A DNA stretch of 64,000 nt. It comes from Helicobacter sp. GTDB lineage: Bacteria; Campylobacterota; Campylobacteria; Campylobacterales; Helicobacteraceae. The DNA is taken from assembly GCF_017502485.1 (NCBI RefSeq), contig NZ_JAFVUX010000020.1, positions 1 to 64,000 of the forward strand, read 5' to 3'. This document shows, piece after piece, positions 9,283-17,902 of this stretch. Below the pieces are notes generated by a model. It made no database searches. It saw nothing but the letters and a program-made list of their open reading frames with translations, and had not been told where the DNA came from. Made by a program: the position numbers and the translations under genes. The first letter of the stretch is position 1; every line of letters begins with the position of its first letter.

Positions 9283-10746
9283 CTATTTGTTTGCTAGAAT
9301 CTGGGCTTGTTTTTGTGAGATGACAACAAAACGGGTGGTTTTGTTGTGTTTAGAAGTTTTGGCATCTTCAACAAGCTGCTTTGGATTACCACGGATAAAT
9401 GGGTCGATATAGCCTAACTCAAATGATTGAGAGTTGATATGTGAGAGAAATTCTCCATCAGTCTTAGCGATTACGACACTATATTCTTTAGAGGCGGACA
9501 TTATTTGAAGCTTTAGATACATTTCAAGCTTTTGGTTGGTGGTGTAGATTAAGAAGAGCTTTTCATGTTGCTTTTTGTATTTATGGAAGTAGTTGTAGCC
9601 GGTTTTTTCGTTATCAGCGAGCTTGTTTTTATCAAGTCGCTTGAGATACTGCCCATAAAAAGTCATCGTGCAGTAAGGGTTATTAATATCGTGCTTGAAA
9701 AAGTTATTATGTACAGAAGTAGAAGCCATACCGATTTTCCACATTTTGTTATCAAGTGCTGTAGCGACAAGGTTGAGTGCTTCGCGCGTTTGATCGACTA
9801 GGTCATTGTGCATTTTGTGAAATGTCTCGCTAAACTCATTCAAGTAGTTTTCTCTAAAGTTTTTGGTGATTGTTTCCAGCCGTTCTTGGCAACTTGTTAG
9901 GATTTTGACTTCTTCTTCTGTCTTTGCCATAATGGTCTTTTGTGTCTCAATCTTGGCTGGGAGTGTGGAGTCCTTTTTGTTAAGCTCCATTTGATTCCTA
10001 AGCTTACGCACTTCATTCATACAAAATTTTGCCTTATTGCGTAGCTGGATAGTCTTATCTTTAATACCCAAAATTGCCTTGATCGCACCACGGTAGTGGA
10101 GCTGTTTTTCTAAAAACATATCTTGGTAGATAGATTCTGGCTTTAGATTTGTGCTTTGGATTAGGGCTTTGTAGGAATATTCTAGGTTGTTGACTTTTTG
10201 TAAGTCGCTAGCAAACACATCTGGTGTGATGTTTTTGTCGCAATATACTAGATAGTCCATAGCTTTTGAGAGAAATCGGCGCACGATTAGGTAGTTGAGT
10301 TGGTTTTCTGGGGCAATTTCTTCTATGTCTGCAAGTGAGAATTTAATGGAGTTAGATTCTGGGGTGAAGTATTCTTTCAAACAGTCCTCCACAGATACAG
10401 ATGCTTCGATAGTTTTCATCTCTAGGTAGTTTGTCTGCTTAAAGATATTTTCTGCGATTTGATTGCGTAGGTCTGTTTCTTTTGTGCGCAACTCTTCATC
10501 GGTATCTGTCTTCCAAAAATCCATTTCTTTAATAAGTGAATCTGTGCCAAATTCTTGGTATGCAGAGCTGTGTGCATCTACGATATGCCCACTTTCATCA
10601 AGTCTAAATTCTACATACATTCCCGCCGCGGGCAAAAGTTTGCGATCGTGCCAATGCTCCTTGCGTAGCTCAAAGATTTTTTTAGAATAATTGGTAACAA
10701 CACCAGATCCTGTTGCCATAGAATAACGGCTGATTCTCCCGTGCAT
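9283..10746 (-). CDS. Protein with cold-shock-like N terminus and pseudo-receiver-like C terminus
   Basis: A 487-residue cytoplasmic protein with no signal peptide. Residues 1-68 look like a cold-shock/OB-fold domain: 'GRISRYSMATGSGVV', then 'KKIFELRKEHWHD' and 'GMYVEFRLDES'. The middle (about 90-400) is charged and helical with coiled-coil character (about 215-290). The last 90 residues follow the strand pattern of a response-regulator receiver ('KLFLIYTTNQ', 'SVVIAKTDGEF', 'ELGYIDPFI', 'FVVIS'), but the acidic pair after the first strand is missing while one Asp remains at the usual phosphorylation site. Function unknown; the domain calls are inference from sequence pattern. RBS AAGGGGG precedes the ATG. 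It diverges from ftsK. Confidence 0.6.
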   Translation of the reverse strand: MHGRISRYSMATGSGVVTNYSKKIFELRKEHWHDRKLLPAAGMYVEFRLDESGHIVDAHSSAYQEFGTDSLIKEMDFWKTDTDEELRTKETDLRNQIAENIFKQTNYLEMKTIEASVSVEDCLKEYFTPESNSIKFSLADIEEIAPENQLNYLIVRRFLSKAMDYLVYCDKNITPDVFASDLQKVNNLEYSYKALIQSTNLKPESIYQDMFLEKQLHYRGAIKAILGIKDKTIQLRNKAKFCMNEVRKLRNQMELNKKDSTLPAKIETQKTIMAKTEEEVKILTSCQERLETITKNFRENYLNEFSETFHKMHNDLVDQTREALNLVATALDNKMWKIGMASTSVHNNFFKHDINNPYCTMTFYGQYLKRLDKNKLADNEKTGYNYFHKYKKQHEKLFLIYTTNQKLEMYLKLQIMSASKEYSVVIAKTDGEFLSHINSQSFELGYIDPFIRGNPKQLVEDAKTSKHNKTTRFVVISQKQAQILANK

Positions 10747-10781
10747 TTACACCCCCTTGGCAAAATGAAGTCTTTGTGTGT

Positions 10782-10792
10782 TATGCTATAAT
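10782..10792 (+). promoter_or_regulatory. Extended -10 promoter upstream of ftsK
   Basis: The sequence TATGCTATAAT contains a consensus TATAAT (10787-10792) with the TG extension one base upstream. A transcript starting near 10799 would begin about 29 bp before the proposed ATT start of ftsK at 10828 and would contain its AAAAGGG ribosome-binding site. It lies in the 81-bp gap between divergent genes. Confidence 0.6.
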
Positions 10793-10827
10793 ATCTTTAA
10801 AAAAAATTTGCTTAAAAGGGATAGACC

Positions 10828-13572
10828 ATTAAAAAAATCTACATCTTATGCGCCTGGTGCGCGCTGTTTCTTATCCTAACTTTGGCGACTATTTTTGGCG
10901 AGAGTGGCAGTATGGGTAAAATGGGGCGAGCGTTTGCGTTACTTAATCTCTCATGGTTTGGCTATTTGGGCTATGTGTATTTGCTATTTTTTTTATACCC
11001 TGCTTACGCGCTCTATAAAGACTCCGCACTTAGTGCAAGACGCGTGAAGATCATCATAGCAGTACTACTTATAAGCCTAGGAGTACTATTACTGCAATCA
11101 CTCTGGCTTGACAAAGGGCTTTTAGGTGAGATTCTCATCACAAAAATCATGCCAAGCTTTGGTATATTTGGGGTGTGGATCTTGGTGATTGGCTGCTTTT
11201 ATGTTGGCGTGCTTTTGCTTTTACCCATGCAGGTTATCGCTGTGCAAAAGTCTTTACAAAATGTCATAGTGGCGCTTGCTCTCTATCTTGTGCGCAACGC
11301 AAAGGAAGCATATAGCTATCTTGCTCCTCGCATTGTGTATAGGGCTAAGGGCTACTACTGTGCTTTAGCTTCGTGGTTAGAAAAGGTTTTTGCTTCTCCA
11401 TCAATCAAGCAGTTTGATAGGGATTTTAGCGCAAAAGAGCAGTCTCAAGTAGGATCTAACTCCATTGCACAGCCACATCAAAGCTACAAGCCTACTATCC
11501 AGCCATATCCACAGGCAAATACGCTAGATTCTAGCCAAGAGTGTAGAGAAGAGCTGGAGTTTGATGAAAAAGAAGTAGTCGTGCTTTATCATAATGAAGA
11601 GCGAGAAAACCGTGTAAAAGAGCAAGATGAAGCACGCTATAAGACGATGGTGCGACTTGTGGATAGGCAACAAGCAGATAAAAACACTGAAGTACTACGC
11701 ATTGATGTAGGTCGAGCAATATCTCGAGCTAAGGCATACGAGCAAGAAGTGTTTCCGCAAGAAGCCCCCACCTACTATACAAAGATCATTGATTCTCAAC
11801 GACTAAGTCAGCTAGATTCTAAGCCAGCTAGCTTAGAATCTAGCTTTGATGAAGTGGCAAGTTCTCCTACCATCGACTCTCCTGCCATTGATCGTATCGC
11901 ACTAGATTCTAATACAGTGGCACATATAGCAAGACAGCATAGCCTAGAATCTAACTCTTTAGAATCTAGCCTAGATTCTAAAGCTGGGAGTGATGAAAGT
12001 TTAGGGGAACAAGCCCAAGCTTCCTTGCCAGAGCTGGACTCTAAACTTGTCTCTATACCAGACTTAGAATCTAGCTCTGCTTTAAGCCAAAAAATGCAAC
12101 CCACCATAGCAAAAAGTCTAGAATCTAGTGCGCAGTATTTAGAGAGCTTAGATCGTGGCGAGCTAGCGTGTCCTAAGGACTACACCTTACCTCCTACGAC
12201 ACTCTTGCAGCCCGCACAGGATAAGAAAGTGAGCTTTGAAGAAGGTGAGATTGATCAAAAGATCCAAAATCTCCTAACTAAGCTTAAGGTATTTAAAATC
12301 GATGGTGATGTGGTTAGGATCTACTCTGGTCCTGTGGTTACGACCTTTGAGTTTCGCCCAGCTCCTAATGTCAAAGTCAGCAGAATCCAAAACTTAAGCG
12401 ATGATCTTGCTATGGCACTAAGTGCGCGCTCAATTCGCATCCAAGCCCCCATACCGGAGAAAGATGTTGTAGGGATTGAAGTGCCAAACTCACAAAAAGA
12501 GATGATTTATTTGCGCGAGATTTTAGAGAGTGAAGTGTTTAAAAGCTCTTCTTCGCTACTTGTGCTTGGGCTTGGTAAGGATATTGTGGGGAATCCATTT
12601 GTTACAGACTTACAGAAGCTTCCACACTTGCTCATAGCAGGGACAACAGGGAGTGGGAAAAGTGTGGGGCTCAATGCGATGATTTTATCTCTGCTCTACC
12701 GCAATTCTCCGGACAATTTACGCTTAATAATGGTTGATCCTAAGAAAGTAGAGTTTAGTCTCTATGAAGAAATCCCGCATCTACTAACCCCCATCATTAC
12801 CGATGCTAAAAAGGCGATTATCGCGCTTAATAATGTTGCTAGGGAAATGGAGCGCAGGTATGAGATGATGAAAGCTATTAAGACAAAAACCATTGATGGC
12901 TACAATGCTAAAGCTAGGAGTGAAGGGGGAGAGATTTTGCCCTTTATTGTTATTATTATTGATGAGCTAGCAGATCTTATGATGACAGGTGGGAAAGAGG
13001 CAGAGAGTTCGATCATTCGCATAGCACAGATGGGTAGGGCGGCGGGCTTGCATTTAATCGTGGCTACACAACGACCAAGTGTCGATGTCGTAACAGGACT
13101 TATTAAAACCAATCTCCCAGCAAAGATTGCCTATAAAGTAGGCTCAAGAATGGACTCTCGCGTGATTTTAGACGCTGAAGGTGCGCAGAATCTACTAGGG
13201 CAGGGCGATATGCTATTTTCCCTTGGTGGTGGCGGTGGTGTATTACGCTTGCACGCACCTTGGGCGAGTGAAGATGAGATAGAGTCCATTGTTGATTTTA
13301 TCCGCGAGCAAAGAGAAGTGCAGTATGATTCTAGCTTTTTAGCAGACCCCGGTGCGCTTCATGCGGAGAGTGAGAGTGGTGATGGTGATGGGAGCGACTT
13401 GCTTGCAGAAGCTAAAAGGGCAATGAAACTTGATGGCAAGACCTCTATTAGCAATCTTCAGCGCAGGCTTGGCATAGGCTACAACAAAGCCGCAAGTCTT
13501 GTAGAAGAGCTGGAGAAGCAGGGCTTTTTATCTGCGCCTAATACAAAGGGCGCGCGCGAGATTATTGGCTAG
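10828..13572 (+). CDS. ftsK: DNA translocase FtsK, probable ATT start
   Basis: FtsK is the septal DNA pump that clears chromosomes from the division site. The product has N-terminal membrane helices (about 1-145), a long low-complexity linker (about 170-460), the motor with Walker A 'GTTGSGKSVGLN' (about 604-615) and Walker B 'IIIDELADLMM', and a C-terminal winged-helix gamma domain ('LQRRLGIGYNKAASLVEELE'). No ATG, GTG or TTG fits the first membrane helix: starting at TTG 10882 or ATG 10912 would remove it. ATT at 10828 follows AAAAGGG and gives M-KKIYIL-, a normal first helix, so I prefer it. The linker holds at least nine exact copies of the 9-mer repeat, read as LDS/LES. Confidence 0.93.
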   Translation: MKKIYILCAWCALFLILTLATIFGESGSMGKMGRAFALLNLSWFGYLGYVYLLFFLYPAYALYKDSALSARRVKIIIAVLLISLGVLLLQSLWLDKGLLGEILITKIMPSFGIFGVWILVIGCFYVGVLLLLPMQVIAVQKSLQNVIVALALYLVRNAKEAYSYLAPRIVYRAKGYYCALASWLEKVFASPSIKQFDRDFSAKEQSQVGSNSIAQPHQSYKPTIQPYPQANTLDSSQECREELEFDEKEVVVLYHNEERENRVKEQDEARYKTMVRLVDRQQADKNTEVLRIDVGRAISRAKAYEQEVFPQEAPTYYTKIIDSQRLSQLDSKPASLESSFDEVASSPTIDSPAIDRIALDSNTVAHIARQHSLESNSLESSLDSKAGSDESLGEQAQASLPELDSKLVSIPDLESSSALSQKMQPTIAKSLESSAQYLESLDRGELACPKDYTLPPTTLLQPAQDKKVSFEEGEIDQKIQNLLTKLKVFKIDGDVVRIYSGPVVTTFEFRPAPNVKVSRIQNLSDDLAMALSARSIRIQAPIPEKDVVGIEVPNSQKEMIYLREILESEVFKSSSSLLVLGLGKDIVGNPFVTDLQKLPHLLIAGTTGSGKSVGLNAMILSLLYRNSPDNLRLIMVDPKKVEFSLYEEIPHLLTPIITDAKKAIIALNNVAREMERRYEMMKAIKTKTIDGYNAKARSEGGEILPFIVIIIDELADLMMTGGKEAESSIIRIAQMGRAAGLHLIVATQRPSVDVVTGLIKTNLPAKIAYKVGSRMDSRVILDAEGAQNLLGQGDMLFSLGGGGGVLRLHAPWASEDEIESIVDFIREQREVQYDSSFLADPGALHAESESGDGDGSDLLAEAKRAMKLDGKTSISNLQRRLGIGYNKAASLVEELEKQGFLSAPNTKGAREIIG

Positions 13573-13600
13573 TGCTAGAATCTACTTGTAAAGGATAGAT

Positions 13601-14581
13601 ATGAAAAGGGTGTTTATAGGGATTTTAGGATTTGGTGGGGTGGTGATAGTAGTACTGCTTGTGTTACTCTTTGTAATGAGCCATAGACTTAAAGGTAACA
13701 TAGAAGATAGTATTAATGCCCGGTTGCAAGTGCTACAAGAATCTGTGCCAAATTTTTCCTATGAGCCATTTAGTTGCAGTGGTCTTAAGCAAATAGTCTG
13801 CAAGTCTTCTGGCGTAGGCTTTAAAGATGTGAAGCTAGAAAATGTGCGCTTAGAGGTGGGGCAATTTACGAAAAATCAAGGAAGTGTGCGCATAGTGAGT
13901 GAGAAAATGTCATTTGCTGGAGAAGAGCTTTTGACACTGCTTTTTGGCGTGCTAGCACAAGATATGGATTTCTCTGATGTATTACTGCCAAAATCACTTG
14001 ATTGTAGCATTAGCGGAGTGCTTGGCAAAAGTGAGCAAGCACAAGATGTGGATACGATGGATACTACTGCTACTTGTCTTGCTAAGGGAGAGAATCTATC
14101 TTATAGCTTTGCGTGGGGTATGCAAGCTGAGATTGGTGCTATGCTAGAGCTTCCTCCTGCGCATTTTAGCGATGTGCTTTCTTCAATGATTAAGGCTTAT
14201 GAAGAAGATAGTCAAAAGCTCTTAACACAAACACTCGTGCTATTTAAAAGTGCCAAGCTATCCCTAGAGCCTAAGGATTTAGCACGCACAATTATCACGA
14301 AGCTAGCCCAAGACAAGGAGCTAGACACACAAGCCTACCAGCAGCAGCACGCAAATCTAGCCCGATCTTTGCAGTCTATGAAGGCTTTTGTAATATACAT
14401 CGCTTTGCTAAGTGATGTTGGGGAAAAAGCACAGAACCTTGAACCATTGGTTGATGGAGTGCTGGCTATGATTTTGGGCGAAAATAATGGTGTAGTGTAT
14501 GAGCTAAGACATAATGATGCAAATACTCATAAATCCCTATCTCTTGGGGAGTGGCTACATAATCCCGTGCTGTCTTTGTAA
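13601..14581 (+). CDS. Membrane-anchored exported protein of unknown function
   Basis: A 326-residue protein with a strong N-terminal membrane helix (about 4-26, rich in V and L) and a periplasmic body, so it is a type II anchored or secreted protein. Four cysteines (in 'FSCSGLKQIVCKS', 'LDCS', 'ATCLA') suggest disulfides. I recognise no domain. The ATG follows AAAGGA and lies 28 bp after ftsK. The same frame continues after the TAA at 14579 for another 25 codons to a TAG at 14657-14659, one base before the dgkA start, and contains LDS/LES repeat residues. The gene may once have ended there, with the TAA a later nonsense change. Confidence 0.65.
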   Translation: MKRVFIGILGFGGVVIVVLLVLLFVMSHRLKGNIEDSINARLQVLQESVPNFSYEPFSCSGLKQIVCKSSGVGFKDVKLENVRLEVGQFTKNQGSVRIVSEKMSFAGEELLTLLFGVLAQDMDFSDVLLPKSLDCSISGVLGKSEQAQDVDTMDTTATCLAKGENLSYSFAWGMQAEIGAMLELPPAHFSDVLSSMIKAYEEDSQKLLTQTLVLFKSAKLSLEPKDLARTIITKLAQDKELDTQAYQQQHANLARSLQSMKAFVIYIALLSDVGEKAQNLEPLVDGVLAMILGENNGVVYELRHNDANTHKSLSLGEWLHNPVLSL

Positions 14582-14618
14582 AAATCTAGGGCTACATTTA
14601 GTTTTGAAGAAGTACCAC

Positions 14619-14648
14619 TAGATTCTACCGAGTCTAAAGTAGAATCTA
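14619..14648. repeat. Inverted pair of the 9-mer repeat
   Basis: TAGATTCTA (14619-14627) and TAGAATCTA (14640-14648) form a perfect 9-bp inverted repeat with a 12-nt loop, just upstream of dgkA. It could fold as a weak hairpin. Part of the window-wide repeat family. Confidence 0.8.
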
Positions 14649-14660
14649 AAAAGGACTAGC

Positions 14661-15056
14661 GTGGATAGCTCCAAGCGTAATGCGCAAAAAGGTAAAGATG
14701 GCTTGGTGCGCATGCGCAATGCGTTTTTGTATTCTAAAGATGGGATTTTGGCTGCATGGAGAGAGGAGCAGGGGTTTCGTCAGGTGGTTATGGTGGCTAC
14801 TCTTGGGCTGGTTTTTGGGCTATGGTTTGGAGATGGCTTTGCGCAAAAGGTACTCTTGATCTTGCCCGGAGTGCTTTGCGTGATTGTGGAGTTATTTAAC
14901 TCAGCCATAGAAAATGCGATCGATCACACAAGTATAGAGCCCCACCCCTTTGCTAAAAAGGCAAAAGATATGGGTAGTGCGGCGCAGTTTTTGAGCTTGG
15001 GGTTTGCGGTGCTGGTGTGGGGGGTATTTGTGTATGAATGGCTAACTAGTAGATAA
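14661..15056 (+). CDS. dgkA: Diacylglycerol kinase
   Basis: Small inner-membrane kinase that recycles diacylglycerol to phosphatidic acid. The 131-residue product has three membrane helices after an amphipathic N terminus, with the family core 'ELFNSAIENAID' (catalytic Glu and Asn) and 'KKAKDMGSAAQF'. The GTG start follows AAAAAGGA at normal spacing. The preceding reading frame ends at 14659 if its in-frame TAA is ignored, so the two genes were probably tightly coupled. Confidence 0.95.
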   Translation: MDSSKRNAQKGKDGLVRMRNAFLYSKDGILAAWREEQGFRQVVMVATLGLVFGLWFGDGFAQKVLLILPGVLCVIVELFNSAIENAIDHTSIEPHPFAKKAKDMGSAAQFLSLGFAVLVWGVFVYEWLTSR

Positions 15057-15177
15057 AATCTAACTAGTTAAGCTTATGGCTTGGGCTAGATTCTAGCACT
15101 TTGGCGGTACTTAGAAAGTGAATTGATCATCTTTTAGGTCTTTTATGTAAGCGTAGTTTTAAACTTATTTTTGTTCC

Positions 15178-15483
15178 TTATTCAAAGACAACTTTCTTGC
15201 AATGTCCCCCAGCTATCAACATTTCTCTTGTAGAATTTATAGCTTCATCTAAAATGCCACCGATATTTTTGCTAATAATTTCATCTACTAGATATGGAGT
15301 TTGTATTTCCACACCAATGGCATCGCTAGAGTCATCGCCGCCTTCATAGAAATTAACTTCCCATTTAATGTTCCACCGAAGACTTTCTTTAAAAAATTTG
15401 TCGTAATTCCTATCCCTACATACTACCTGCTCTCCAGCTTGCATATAAAGCAAGCATAGCGATAATAAAATTAACTTTTTCAT
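15178..15483 (-). CDS. Small secreted protein of unknown function
   Basis: A 101-residue protein beginning MKKLILLSLCLLYMQAGEQ, a clear Sec signal peptide, with mature cysteines in 'VVCRDRN' and 'GGHCKKV'. I chose the ATG at 15481-15483, preceded by AAAGGAC; an upstream frame to 15528 lacks signal character. The mature part has no recognised domain. Its neighbour on the same strand (15632-15890) is another small secreted protein, so the two may form a little transcription unit of exported proteins. Confidence 0.7.
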   Translation of the reverse strand: MKKLILLSLCLLYMQAGEQVVCRDRNYDKFFKESLRWNIKWEVNFYEGGDDSSDAIGVEIQTPYLVDEIISKNIGGILDEAINSTREMLIAGGHCKKVVFE

Positions 15484-15631
15484 TCTTGTCCTTTTATTAA
15501 ATCTATTCTGCAAGCTATCCCTATTCAATTTACCACTGAAGTCCTATCCCGTCTCAAAAGATGTGTTGCTACTCTACGTTTAAATAAGCTTTAGTTATTT
15601 ACTGCTTTATAAATCCTCTTTAAATAAATCC

Positions 15632-15890
15632 CTAATCGCAATCGTTAAAAATGTCAAATCGCCCAACATAATCGCGTTCTACAATATGATCTTCTAGATC
15701 ATATTGGTCGCGTAGCTTGCCAGCACAATACGCACAAACCATTTTAACATCACTTGTGGATCCACTATAAAAAGAACTACTTCGAATTTTATTAACCGAA
15801 CAATCAAACAAATCTTTTTCTACAGATTCTTTATGCACCAGCATATGCACTACCAATAAGTAGCATAGCAACAGTTACAACAATTCTCAT
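15632..15890 (-). pseudogene. Frameshifted small secreted cysteine-containing protein
   Basis: The minus strand has AAGGAG, then an ATG at 15888-15890 opening a textbook signal peptide (MRIVVTVAMLLIGSAYAGA), but a TAA at 15831-15833 stops it after 19 codons. One base shifted, an open frame continues from about the same place to 15632, encoding a hydrophilic part with cysteines in 'FDCSVNK', 'VCAYCAG' and a final 'NDCD'. Removing one base near 15833 joins the two into about 85 residues. Either the gene is disrupted or the assembly has a one-base error. A shorter start at 15871 in the second frame is a weaker alternative. Confidence 0.7.
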
Positions 15891-16013
15891 ACAAACTCCT
15901 TATTGTTTATGTAGAGCAGATTCTAGCCACCCCACCCCCCTTAAAAGTCGCTTACAATGCGCGCTACTTCTGTTTCGCCGCTTGGGAGCTTTGTCGTGTA
16001 GCAAGGATTTTGC

Positions 16014-16019
16014 TATAAT
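16014..16019 (+). promoter_or_regulatory. -10 box upstream of purN
   Basis: Consensus TATAAT in TTTTGCTATAATG. Transcription would begin near 16026, so an in-frame ATG at 16018 overlaps the box itself and cannot be the translation start; this supports the purN start at 16054. Confidence 0.6.
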
Positions 16020-16053
16020 GTGCGATTTTATAGCTTACCAACAAAGAGAGAGA

Positions 16054-16695
16054 ATGCGAGATCAAGGATTAGTACAGGTGCGCGTAGCAATACTATTTAG
16101 CGGTAATGGTAGTAATTTAGAAAATATCATTGCGCAAGAGCACTCAATTGCTACTGCCTTGCGCCCATATTATCTAGCACCACATATCATTCTAGCTATT
16201 AGTAATAACCCTAACGCATATGGGATTACGCGCTGCAAAAATCTAGGGCTAGAGTGCAAGGTGATCGATCATAGAGACTTTGTCTCACGCGCGCTATTTG
16301 AGCAAAACTTGGCACAAGCTTTAGAGAGCTATAAGATAGATTTAGTGGTTTTAGCTGGATTTATGCGGATTTTGGGGGAAGAGTTTGTAGAAAAGTTTAG
16401 GGTTATTAATATTCATCCGTCATTTTTGCCACTTTATAAGGGTGCGCACGCCATAGCTGATAGTTTTAATGGAGCAGAGAATTTTGGGGGTGTTAGCGTG
16501 CATTGGGTCAATGAAGAGTTAGATTCTGGGGCGATTATTATGCAAGAGAAGCTTCCAAAAATAGCAGGAGAGAGCCTGCAGGACTTTGAGAGCAGAATCC
16601 ACGCCCTAGAGCATAAGCTTTATCCTAAAGCCGTTATTGAAGCTATCATTAAAGTCTTTGGCGAGAGGGTAGAATCTAATGAGCAGGAGCGATAA
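16054..16695 (+). CDS. purN: Phosphoribosylglycinamide formyltransferase
   Basis: Folate-dependent GAR transformylase of purine synthesis. The 213-residue product has 'VAILFSGNGSNLENII' at the N terminus, 'VVLAGFMRIL', the catalytic 'INIHPSFLPLYKGAHA' (Asn and His) and 'VSVHWVNEELDSGAIIMQ' with the essential Asp. ATG 16054 is chosen because the upstream in-frame ATGs lie at or before the -10 box. The ribosome-binding site AAAGAGAGAG is weak. The stop TAA shares one base with the next ATG, so the antiporter gene is coupled to it. Confidence 0.94.
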   Translation: MRDQGLVQVRVAILFSGNGSNLENIIAQEHSIATALRPYYLAPHIILAISNNPNAYGITRCKNLGLECKVIDHRDFVSRALFEQNLAQALESYKIDLVVLAGFMRILGEEFVEKFRVINIHPSFLPLYKGAHAIADSFNGAENFGGVSVHWVNEELDSGAIIMQEKLPKIAGESLQDFESRIHALEHKLYPKAVIEAIIKVFGERVESNEQER

Positions 16696-17894
16696 TGGAA
16701 CATATCTTGGGTGATATTTTTGTCAATTTTGCCATCATCGCTTTGCTCATTGCTATTGCACCTATTTTGGCAAAGGCGAGTAAGATCCCGGTTGTTGTCG
16801 TGGAGATGTGTCTAGGTTGTTTGGGATTGTATTTTGGAATATTTCAGGCAAGTGAAAGCCTAGCTATAATGGCTAAAGTTGGATTTTTGTTTTTGATGTT
16901 TTTGTGCGGTATGGAGGTGGATTTACGCGGCTTCCAAAATCTTGGGAAAAAGTTTTTGCGTAATGTTTTGGTGTATTTTTTCGTGCTATATGGGCTATCT
17001 ATCACACTAGTGCTAGTGTTTGGGCTTAATAAAATCTTTATCGCGGCATTTCCTGTAATGAGTCTTGGTATGATTATGACGCTCATTAAAGACTATGGTA
17101 AAGATAAACAGTGGCTAGAGCTTGCGCTACGCGTAGGGGTTATAGGAGAGGTGGTAAGTATTGCTGTACTCACGCTTATAAGTGGATTCTACCATTATGG
17201 GAACTCGTGGGAGCTATATGAGAGTTTGGCGGTGCTTTGCGCGTTTATCGTAGTGATTGTGGGGTTGTTTTGGCTATTTAAGATTCTGTTTTGGTGGTTT
17301 CCTAATCTTAAACTCTACATTATGCCTTATAACGACTTGAGCAATCAGGATATCCGCTTTGTGATGATGCTCTTTATCGTGCTAGTGGCACTGGTGCTGT
17401 TTTTGGATCTAGAGATAGCTCTTGGAGCGTTTTTAGCTGGAATGATTGTAGCGATATTTTTCTCCTATAAGCACGAATTGGTGCATAAGCTCAATGATGT
17501 GGGGTTTGGGTTTTTTGTCCCGCTGTTTTTTATCTATGTGGGCAGCACGCTTGATTTAGCACTTATCATCTCTAATCCCATTTATATCATCTATGGTGCA
17601 TATATCGCGGGTGGAATGATTGTGATACGACTTGTAGCAGCAAATGTGGCGTTTGCCAAGTATTTTCGTAGTCCCAAAGATGTAATGCTCTTTGCTCTTA
17701 GTGATTCTATGCCACTTACCTTTCTTGTCGCCACGGCAAAGATTGCTATTGATTGGCACGCTATTAGCCAAGATGTATATTATGCCTTTATCTTAGCAGC
17801 GATGATCGAGGGCGTGGTGTTTAGCATTATGATAAAGCTACTTTATACGCTATGGCAGCAGCCTAGTCCTAGTAAAAGCACGCTAGAATCTTAA
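16695..17894 (+). CDS. Cation:proton antiporter (CPA2/KefB-like)
   Basis: A 399-residue membrane protein with about 12 hydrophobic helices and the layout of CPA2 exchangers: 'GFLFLMFLCGMEVDLRGF' early on, 'LEIALGAFLAGMIVA' in the middle and 'FVPLFFIYVGSTLDL' later. It lacks a cytoplasmic RCK/TrkA nucleotide domain, so it is a simple Na+(K+)/H+ exchanger rather than a full KefB/C. The ion cannot be decided from sequence. AGGAG precedes the start inside the purN stop region. The last residues ('STLES') come from the repeat family. Confidence 0.85.
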   Translation: MEHILGDIFVNFAIIALLIAIAPILAKASKIPVVVVEMCLGCLGLYFGIFQASESLAIMAKVGFLFLMFLCGMEVDLRGFQNLGKKFLRNVLVYFFVLYGLSITLVLVFGLNKIFIAAFPVMSLGMIMTLIKDYGKDKQWLELALRVGVIGEVVSIAVLTLISGFYHYGNSWELYESLAVLCAFIVVIVGLFWLFKILFWWFPNLKLYIMPYNDLSNQDIRFVMMLFIVLVALVLFLDLEIALGAFLAGMIVAIFFSYKHELVHKLNDVGFGFFVPLFFIYVGSTLDLALIISNPIYIIYGAYIAGGMIVIRLVAANVAFAKYFRSPKDVMLFALSDSMPLTFLVATAKIAIDWHAISQDVYYAFILAAMIEGVVFSIMIKLLYTLWQQPSPSKSTLES

Positions 17895-17902
17895 GGGACA
17901 AG

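Noticed and set aside
11808-12107. Antisense open frame in the ftsK linker, rich in LES/LDS
   Set aside because: The 9-mer encodes LDS or LES in either orientation, so an antisense frame is an automatic by-product. It has no start signal.
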